Assembly: GCA_024233135.1 (NCBI GenBank)
Contig: JACKPZ010000021.1
Span: forward strand, 1 to 64,000
DNA length: 64,000 nucleotides
DNA from: Akkermansiaceae bacterium
Lineage (GTDB): Bacteria; Verrucomicrobiota; Verrucomicrobiia; Verrucomicrobiales; Akkermansiaceae
Reading direction: 5' to 3'
Positions 58,387 to 64,000 of this stretch are shown here, in pieces. A model generated the notes under the pieces. It made no database searches, was not told the origin of the DNA, and worked only from the letters and a program-made list of their open reading frames with translations. How positions within the stretch are numbered: the stretch's first letter is position 1; every line of letters starts with the position of its first letter. The position numbers were made by a program, and so were the translations under genes.

Positions 58387-61302
58387 TCACTCGAACACAA
58401 AGACCAAACGCAGGAATCTCCGGGCGCTGCCGTCGGGAACCTCGAAGACCATCCGTTCGAAACCCGGGGGCACCCCATCTTGGTTCACGCCGCTGAGTTG
58501 GGTGACACCATCGGTGGTCCATGAAGTCGATAGATCGTCCGTCGTCTCCGCGAGAGTGAGCAGAGACGGGTCGGAAACCCGGACGACTGCGGTGATGCGA
58601 AGGACCCCATTGGTTTTCGCAAACACCGGCGCCGTCTCTCCAACATCCGCCGTGCCGGGCAAAGCTCCGAGCGCATACTCCGCCAGATCCGTCAGGCCGT
58701 CGTGATCCCCGTCGCCGTCGAAACCCGCGAGTCCGTGGAGGGCGAGCCATTCGGCCGATGGTGACATTGTGGCCCCCGCGCTGATGGCGAGCTTGTCCAG
58801 TTGGATGTTCCCGCTGTTTTTCAGCGTGTAGACAAAGACGACGAAGCGGGTGGACGAGAGAAGCGTGTCCGAGAACGCGTCGTCGTCGTTGCTTTTGTTC
58901 ACGAAGGTCCGGACTTCGGTGAAGTTGTCGTTGTCCGGCGATTCGAAGATCTGGAAGCTGCCGTCCGTCAGGGTGCCGTTGCCGGGGTTTCCTTTCAGGT
59001 TGTAGGACAGGGTTCCCGGCGTGGCGTCGAAGGAAAGGGTAAGCTTGTCGCCCGTGTGGTCGAACTTGATCGAGCCATCGCCGCTGTCGCCGCCGAGACT
59101 GGTTCCATAGGTGCCGGTGCCGGAGCTGAGATACCCTTGGGCGGGCAAGGCGTTCCATGGACCTCCATATGCCATGGGCAGCGACGCCGGAGCGATCTCG
59201 GGATCGTTATCGGCGACGGCGGCCGCGAGATCCGAGGGCGCGAGCGTCGAATAGTACGGATCCGCCGTGGAAAGGGTGTGGCGGATGGTGACCGGTTCGA
59301 CGGAGAGTTCGAAAACCGTGTCGTCCACCGCGCTCACCACAACCTCGACCGGTTGATGCCAGTTTGCCGGAGTGAAGGTGACGGTCTGGGGCGAGACGCC
59401 GAGCTGGCCGCTGGGGATGGAACTGATTTCCACGGTGACATCCGTGTCCGGCTGGCTGCTGAGCGTGAGATGATAGGAATCCGTGGCACCACCTTCCGCG
59501 ACGGCCACCGAGGATTTGTCGATCCGGAGTGATCCCCAAATCAGCGCCAGATACTCCGGATGGTCGATGAAGGGGTTCCGGTTGTGCTGGAGTCCGAAGG
59601 TCACTTGGTTGCGACGCCGTTCCTCCTCACTCACGGGATCTTGTTCAGCCCACTGCAGAAGGGTGCTGAGATTGGCGAAACGACCCGCGGATGCGTCCGG
59701 GGTGTTGCCGATTTCCAGATCGATGGTGAGGGGCTCGCCGCCATCATAACGCGTGGCCATGTAGAACATCGCACGGGCGAGGTCGCCCTTCTCCGTGTCC
59801 GCCGGTTCGAACGAGTCGCTGTCGTAGCTGCAGTCCGGCGCGAGGGCGGGCACGGTGCCGGAGCCGGTCGTTTCGTCGTAGTATTTGTTGCCGCGTTGCG
59901 AATTCAGCGTCTGAAGAATGGGCCTGAGATTGAAGAGATCGGTGAAATCGGGGCCGGCATCGCCGCCGGTATATCCCGGGTCCACGTTCGTGGGGTCGAG
60001 GCCGAAGGAATCCGGCCAGGTGTGTTCCCGGCTGTAGGTCGTGCCCGGGTCCTGACCGGTGTAGTAGGTGGCGCTTTTCGACACCGATGAACCGGAATAG
60101 ACCAACAGCACGTTGCTGGTGTTCGATGGATCCTCGTAGATGGTCCGCAGTGCGCTGAGGGTGTTGCTGTAGGCGAATTGCGTGTGTCCGTTCTGGATGA
60201 TGCCGTGGAGAGCCGCCTTGAGATTTCCTCCGGCCAGACCGGCGGCGGGTGCGTAGTATCCGGATGGCGGCGAGTAGGCGTCCTCGTCGTCCGCGATCGT
60301 GATGTTCGTCGAAGCGGCACCGATTCCGGCTGCGGTCGCCTGGAGCGAGACCGTCTGGTCGCCGTCGAATTCGTCGTCATCCACGGCATCGATCTGGAAG
60401 GTGACGGACGTTTCCCCAGCCGGGATGACGGCGGGATTCGTGCTGGTGACGATCGCTTCGGTCGTGTCTCCGGAAACGAGGGTGACGGAGGTGTCCGTGG
60501 CCACGGGATCCACACTGGAGACGGTGACGGTGGAGGCGTTGGCTCCCGCCGCTTCGCTGAAGGAATCCGGTGATGCCGCGATCACCAGCGAACCGCTCAC
60601 GGTCGTGCCGCTGACGGAGATGTCGTCGATGGCGAGGCCCGAACTGCTCCCGCTTTCGTTGCCTCGGAAGGTGGCCCAGCGGATCTGGACGTTCGGCTGG
60701 TTTTCCACCACGGTGGGAAGCTGTGCGGAGACGGTGGTCATCAGGCCGGTTGCGCCTCCCGACTGGCTGACGGGATTCGTTCCGGATGACGGGACAACAT
60801 CCGTCCAGGGACCGCTGTTTCCGATGCGGTATTGGCAAACGGTGCCGATGGTCCGGGTTTGGGCGACGATGCTCTCGACGCTGTAGCTGAGGACGATGTT
60901 GATCTTGCCGACGGTGTCGACCGCGATGGCCAGTTGGTTCGCGCCGTTGGTGGCGTTGCTGCTGGTCTGAATGTAAAACCGCGCGTTTCCGGATTCGGCA
61001 TAGCCGAACGATCCGCCGGTGGTGGTGTCGCTGGTGCGTGCGGTGACCGTCGCATCGCCGGCGGGCGCGCTGTTTCCCGCGCTGGTGGCGGTGGAGATGC
61101 TGTTCCCGTTCAGACCATTCCACGCGGCGACCCCCGCCGGCAGGGCGGAGAAGGATGCCGTGCCGAAGTCCTGCGAATACGGGAGCGCTTGTGCGGTCGG
61201 CGCCGTCTGGGCATCGGCGGAGGAGCCAAGCGCCGCGGCCGATGCGAAGGCGGCGGATCGCCGGAGAACCTTGAGAATGGGATGGTTCCGAAAACGGGTC
61301 AT
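58387..61302 (-). CDS. Large secreted endonuclease I-family nuclease with Calx-beta and C-terminal module
   Basis: A 971-residue extracellular DNase. Order: leader (FRNHPILKVLRRSAAFASAA... GSSADA), a jelly-roll-like domain (~30-230), Calx-beta (near 235-330; DSFSEAAGANASTVTVSSV), the endonuclease I domain (~345-610) with REHTWPDSFG, TDLFNLRP, and HNRNPFIDHPEYLALIWG, another Calx-beta-like domain, a beta domain, and the 123-residue C-terminal module shared with the SGNH hydrolase. Start at ATG 61302 gives the leader; the longer in-frame extension does not. Probably degrades environmental DNA. Confidence 0.88.
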   Translation of the reverse strand: MTRFRNHPILKVLRRSAAFASAAALGSSADAQTAPTAQALPYSQDFGTASFSALPAGVAAWNGLNGNSISTATSAGNSAPAGDATVTARTSDTTTGGSFGYAESGNARFYIQTSSNATNGANQLAIAVDTVGKINIVLSYSVESIVAQTRTIGTVCQYRIGNSGPWTDVVPSSGTNPVSQSGGATGLMTTVSAQLPTVVENQPNVQIRWATFRGNESGSSSGLAIDDISVSGTTVSGSLVIAASPDSFSEAAGANASTVTVSSVDPVATDTSVTLVSGDTTEAIVTSTNPAVIPAGETSVTFQIDAVDDDEFDGDQTVSLQATAAGIGAASTNITIADDEDAYSPPSGYYAPAAGLAGGNLKAALHGIIQNGHTQFAYSNTLSALRTIYEDPSNTSNVLLVYSGSSVSKSATYYTGQDPGTTYSREHTWPDSFGLDPTNVDPGYTGGDAGPDFTDLFNLRPILQTLNSQRGNKYYDETTGSGTVPALAPDCSYDSDSFEPADTEKGDLARAMFYMATRYDGGEPLTIDLEIGNTPDASAGRFANLSTLLQWAEQDPVSEEERRRNQVTFGLQHNRNPFIDHPEYLALIWGSLRIDKSSVAVAEGGATDSYHLTLSSQPDTDVTVEISSIPSGQLGVSPQTVTFTPANWHQPVEVVVSAVDDTVFELSVEPVTIRHTLSTADPYYSTLAPSDLAAAVADNDPEIAPASLPMAYGGPWNALPAQGYLSSGTGTYGTSLGGDSGDGSIKFDHTGDKLTLSFDATPGTLSYNLKGNPGNGTLTDGSFQIFESPDNDNFTEVRTFVNKSNDDDAFSDTLLSSTRFVVFVYTLKNSGNIQLDKLAISAGATMSPSAEWLALHGLAGFDGDGDHDGLTDLAEYALGALPGTADVGETAPVFAKTNGVLRITAVVRVSDPSLLTLAETTDDLSTSWTTDGVTQLSGVNQDGVPPGFERMVFEVPDGSARRFLRLVFVFE
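58390..58758 (-). other. C-terminal module of the nuclease
   Basis: Last 123 residues: WLALHGLAGFDGDGDHDGLT start, E-Y-A-L-G-A-L-P, then beta-rich sequence with a TTDDLSTSW-type loop and end SARRFLRLVFVFE. Matches the SGNH hydrolase tail in order and length. Confidence 0.6.
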
Positions 61303-61438
61303 GGGATCGTAATGGGAGCGGAAGCCGGGCGCGATGGAGCACACTTCGTTCCGGTCGGGGGAATTCTCAACCACGAACGGCTCCGGTCGCGACGGGAGCC
61401 GGGACAGCCGGGCTGTGGAAAAACGAAGGCGCGGGTTC

Positions 61439-62326
61439 TTACTCCGGCGCCTTCGCGGGGGCGAGTTCTTTCACGATGGCGTTCACGTTGTGACGCACCA
61501 TCGCCTCGTAGCTTTCCGCACCCGTGCCGTCGGCGATGAGCGGCCCGCCGATGCGGATGCCGGTGTCGCGCGCGAGCGAGAGCAGGATCTTCGGGTTGGA
61601 TTCGCGCTCCGGAAAAACGGTGGTCACGTGTTGATCCCGGAGTTTCTCGATCAGCACGGCGAGCTCCTTCGCGGTCGGGGTTTGCTCGCGGTTGATGCCC
61701 TGGATCGGCACCGCGGTGAAACCGAAGTCCTTGCAGAAGTAGTTGAACGCAGCATGCGCGGTGGCGAGTTGACGGCGGTTCTTCGGAATGCGGAGGAGTT
61801 CGCGTTTCGCCCAACGTTCGAGATCGTCGAGGGCCTTCCGGAAGTTCTCCGCGTTGTGCCGGTAGTCCGCAGCGTGCTCCGGGTCCACGGCGGCGAATTC
61901 GGCCTCGACCACCGAAACGGCCCGACGGAACAAGTCGATCGAATGCCACCAGTGCGGGTCTTTGCCGTGTTCATGGCTGCCATGATCGTGCCCTTCGTGA
62001 TCGCATTCACCCTCGAGGGCGGGAAGCGTCTCGCCGACTTCGCAGAGCTTGCCGTTTCCGACGACCGAACGCAGGGCGGGCAGGTAGGATTCGAGGCCCA
62101 TGCCGGCCACAAGCCAGAGCTTCGCGCCTCCGGCGCGCTGCAGGTCCGCGGGCTGTGGCTCGAAATGATGCGGATCACCGTTCGGCCCGATCAGGTCGAT
62201 CACCTCCACCCGGTCGCCGCCCACCTTGCTCGCGAGGTCGCCGAGCAAGGGGTGCAAGACCGCGACTTTCCACTCCGCCGCTTGCAGCGGTGCGATCAGG
62301 AAGCAAAGAAGGAGCAGGAAACGCAT
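61439..62326 (-). CDS. Zinc/manganese ABC transporter solute-binding protein (ZnuA-like)
   Basis: Periplasmic metal-binding protein of cluster A-I, 295 residues. Signal peptide (RFLLLLCFLIAPLQAAE), then the first ligand region GDPHHFEPQPADL, a His-rich loop (CDHEGHDHGSHEHGKDPHWWH, about residues 107-127) typical of zinc-specific proteins, ATAHAAFNYFCKDFGF, FPERESNPKIL and ADGTGAESYEAM. No permease or ATPase genes are adjacent, so the transporter must be encoded elsewhere. ATG 62326 is preferred over ATG 62359, since the signal peptide begins there. Confidence 0.9.
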   Translation of the reverse strand: MRFLLLLCFLIAPLQAAEWKVAVLHPLLGDLASKVGGDRVEVIDLIGPNGDPHHFEPQPADLQRAGGAKLWLVAGMGLESYLPALRSVVGNGKLCEVGETLPALEGECDHEGHDHGSHEHGKDPHWWHSIDLFRRAVSVVEAEFAAVDPEHAADYRHNAENFRKALDDLERWAKRELLRIPKNRRQLATAHAAFNYFCKDFGFTAVPIQGINREQTPTAKELAVLIEKLRDQHVTTVFPERESNPKILLSLARDTGIRIGGPLIADGTGAESYEAMVRHNVNAIVKELAPAKAPE

Positions 62327-62380
62327 GACGCCGGAACGATGTCCCGTCGTTTCATTCATGCAAGTATTTTGCGTTTTCGC

Positions 62381-63466
62381 TCAGCGGAAAATCGCCACCA
62401 CCGGCCGGTGGTCCGATGCCTCGAACCACTGTGGATCGTCGGCGATGTGGGACGCCTTGAAATCAAGTTCCTGCCGCAGCGAGCGGCTGACCATCAGGAA
62501 ATCGATCCGTGAATAAATGTCGTGCGGACGCCAGTAGTGGGTCCACGCCTCACCCCGCGAGTCCTTGAACGGGACGGCCGTGAGGTATCCCGGCGAGTTG
62601 TAGGACCCGGTGATGGTCTTCACCGTTGAGGTCGGGCGGGTGTCGTTGAAGTCGCCGTAGACGACCAGCCTTGCGTCGGGATCTGTCTCGAAAATCGAAT
62701 CGACATGGCGGCGCAACAGACGCGCTTCGCTCACCCGCATTTCCTCTTGGTCGAACTCGGGCACCTCGCGCTTTGATTTGAGATGCACGCCGAGGAACCG
62801 GTAGCTCTTGCCACGGGCTTCGACGGTCGCATCGAGGATGCCCCGGTTGATCGAGTAGGTGTGGCCCTGGAGTTTGAACTCCGTCTCGGCCGGTTTGGCG
62901 GTGGAGGTGATCGGGAAACGCGACAGCAGCCCGAGATGGCGGACTTCGTCGCTGCCGCCGGTGTAGTGCGAGTGCGCCATTCTCCAACCGGCGGTTTCGA
63001 GAGACTCCTGAATTTCCGCGAGGTCGGATGCCTGTCCGATTTCACAGACGCCCAGAACATCCGGCTTTTGGTTGGCGATGATGCGCACCACATTGTCGCG
63101 CTCGTGCTGCGGCTTCGGAGCTTGTTTCACCGGCTTGTTGTCGATGTAGCGGTCCATCGTGAGCCAGTTCTCGACGTTGTAGGCCATCACGCGCAGGCCG
63201 GCTTCCGAGGGCTTCGCTGTTGCCGGACGTTCCGGTGCCGGGGAAACCGCGGGCTCGGGCTCCGCTGGGGTGGGCTGATCCGCCGGCGCGGCGGGGGACG
63301 CCTCCTCGACGGTCGCCGCCGGAGCCTCCCCCGGACGGTCCCAGTCGGGCGTGGCCTCCTTGCGGTCGCAGGAAACGAGGAGCAGGGCGAGCAGCGCGCA
63401 CAAAACAGCCCCGGATCGCTCCGGGGCCTTCGTCACGCGGCGGTGGGTGAGGTTCCGCCGGATCAT
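62381..63466 (-). CDS. Endonuclease/exonuclease/phosphatase-family lipoprotein
   Basis: A 361-residue protein: lipobox LLLVSC at about 29-34, a Pro/Ala-rich linker (TPDWDRPGEAPAATVEEASP, PAEPEPAVSPAPERPATAKP), and an EEP domain with VMAYNVENW, DVLGVCEIGQ (first Glu), SRFPITS, RILRFLGVHLKSKR-like GVHLKSKREVP, YGDFNDTRPTS, SRIDFLMVS and SDHRPVVAIF with the final His. All metal and catalytic residues are present. It may cut phosphodiesters at the envelope. 4 nt after tatA on the same strand. Confidence 0.88.
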   Translation of the reverse strand: MIRRNLTHRRVTKAPERSGAVLCALLALLLVSCDRKEATPDWDRPGEAPAATVEEASPAAPADQPTPAEPEPAVSPAPERPATAKPSEAGLRVMAYNVENWLTMDRYIDNKPVKQAPKPQHERDNVVRIIANQKPDVLGVCEIGQASDLAEIQESLETAGWRMAHSHYTGGSDEVRHLGLLSRFPITSTAKPAETEFKLQGHTYSINRGILDATVEARGKSYRFLGVHLKSKREVPEFDQEEMRVSEARLLRRHVDSIFETDPDARLVVYGDFNDTRPTSTVKTITGSYNSPGYLTAVPFKDSRGEAWTHYWRPHDIYSRIDFLMVSRSLRQELDFKASHIADDPQWFEASDHRPVVAIFR

Positions 63467-63470
63467 GGTG

Positions 63471-63683
63471 TCAGGATTCGCGGGGTTCTTTTCCGGGGGC
63501 TTCCTTGGTGCGGACTTCCTCCTCGGAACGCGTGATCTCACGCTCGAAATCGTCGCGGGCCTTCTTGAATTCGCCCATGCTCTTGCCGATGCCTCGGGCG
63601 AGTTCGGGCAGTTTTTTCGCTCCGAAGAGCAACAGGATCACGACAAAAATCATGATCATTTCCGGCATTCCAATCGGTCCCAT
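63471..63683 (-). CDS. tatA: Twin-arginine translocase subunit TatA/E
   Basis: Tat export pore component, 70 residues: MGPIGMPEMIMIFVVILLLFGAKKLPELARGIGK with a membrane helix at ~7-20, the Phe-Gly hinge (FGAKKLPEL), amphipathic helix and a charged tail. Length is typical of TatA. tatB and tatC are not seen. Tat substrates with RR leaders are predicted in this window (HiPIP, GH109-like). Close linkage to the lipoprotein gene (4 nt) indicates an operon. Confidence 0.95.
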   Translation of the reverse strand: MGPIGMPEMIMIFVVILLLFGAKKLPELARGIGKSMGEFKKARDDFEREITRSEEEVRTKEAPGKEPRES

Positions 63684-63766
63684 AGGTCGTCAGGTGTTGT
63701 TGAGCTGAGGCTACGCCCGCGTTCGGGCCAGCGCAACGCATTTACCCGGAAAGATTCCGGGCTCTT

Positions 63767-64000
63767 TCAGCGGCTTCCGTCCCGCTCCCGCCGGGCTTCG
63801 ACGATCGCCTCCAGCTCGGCGATGCGGGCCGCTTGCGAGCGGCGGCGGAGGATCACCAGAAGAGTTCCTGTTCCGAAGCATAGGGATCCCAGTATGGTGC
63901 CTGCCGGGAGTGCGTATGCAAACGGACCCGGCGCGACGAACAAATGAGTGAAGGTGAGAAGACATCGAGTCGTGAAGGTGAGAAGACCGATCGTCGTGCC
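63767..64000 (-). CDS. Membrane protein of unknown function, cut by the window edge
   Basis: The C-terminal 77 residues of a larger product whose start lies beyond base 64000. It contains hydrophobic stretches (LLTFTTRCLLTFTHLFVAPG and LPAGTILGSLCFGTGTLLVI) followed by a charged helix (RRRSQAARIAELEAIVEARR), as in membrane proteins with a short cytoplasmic coiled tail. The first part has an in-frame tandem duplication: a 16-bp direct repeat (63948-63963 and 63972-63987) with a period of 24 bp, giving LLTFT twice. I cannot assign a family. Confidence 0.5.
   Translation of the reverse strand, partial: GTTIGLLTFTTRCLLTFTHLFVAPGPFAYALPAGTILGSLCFGTGTLLVILRRRSQAARIAELEAIVEARRERDGSR

Noticed and set aside
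63741..63766. Terminator after the truncated membrane protein
   Set aside because: CCCGGA/TCCGGG pairs over a 5-nt loop but no T run follows on the minus strand.
1..64000. CRISPR arrays, insertion sequences, prophage or defence islands
   Set aside because: No evenly spaced repeats, transposase, integrase, phage structural or Cas/restriction genes were seen on either strand.

Overview
The window is a GC-rich chromosomal segment of ordinary bacterial make-up. It most likely comes from a member of the Verrucomicrobiota, probably the Verrucomicrobiales/Luteolibacter-Haloferula side; this is inference from gene content, as no rRNA is present. The pointers are: a GreA factor carried on a ~450-residue N-terminal extension as in Chlamydiae; secreted fucosidase, GH109-like and DUF3472/SHD1-type proteins; a lineage-specific C-terminal module shared by two secreted enzymes; a 34-residue bS22/mS38-like basic protein; weak Shine-Dalgarno use; and a GC-rich promoter pattern TTGNNN-N16-18-TAGNNT placed very close to start codons. 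No phage, insertion sequence, CRISPR array or rRNA operon was seen. Genes are tightly packed. The longest stretch without a protein gene (about 10.7-11.05 kb) holds two tRNA-Gly genes, and no gap over 300 bp is unexplained.

Layout. 0-9 kb: 3'-truncated UvrD/PcrA helicase, rpmI-rplT (infC not upstream), a four-gene minus-strand run (peroxiredoxin-like, lipoprotein, CbpA, CbpM-like), a Ca/Na antiporter, an alpha-L-fucosidase and hisG. 9-19 kb: the tiny basic ribosomal-type protein, an RluA-type pseudouridine synthase, a NIF3-like protein, two tRNA-Gly, then a polysaccharide export block (small secreted protein, outer-membrane barrel, Wzz-tyrosine kinase, Wza-like exporter), a PDZ protein and a Prc-type protease. 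19-30 kb: YggS, DUF971 protein, RecG, two RNA methyltransferases, a HiPIP, MurI, and an amino-sugar operon glmM / GlmU-like acetyltransferase / glmS. 30-42 kb (mostly minus strand): MgtE, DUF3472 protein, S9 peptidase with an inserted VHL-like domain, host-attachment and SpoIIAA-like proteins, LigA, an SHD1-like secreted protein, Der and tRNA-Asp. 42-53 kb: FabD, a GH109-like oxidoreductase, a monothiol glutaredoxin, an ECF sigma/membrane protein/PDZ triad, giant GreA, enolase and an SGNH hydrolase. 53-64 kb (minus strand): a second Wza-like protein, a tandem AhbA/AhbB-like protein, CCA-adding enzyme, MenG/UbiE, a DEDDh exonuclease, a large secreted endonuclease I, a zinc-binding ABC solute protein, an EEP-family lipoprotein, TatA and a truncated membrane protein.

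How it fits together. The amino-sugar operon (glmM, GlmU-like, glmS) and murI supply cell-wall precursors. The 11-16 kb block looks like the export end of an exopolysaccharide pathway whose glycosyltransferases lie elsewhere. tatA fits the Tat-type leaders on the HiPIP and GH109-like proteins. The secreted hydrolases suggest growth on algal or mucin-like polysaccharides. Nothing seen amounts to a clearly new defence or mobile system. The most interesting leads are the shared C-terminal module, the nested RNA structure before the tyrosine kinase, the near-leaderless promoters, the tandem siroheme-decarboxylase-like protein, the reduced GlmU and the VHL-like insertion in the S9 peptidase.
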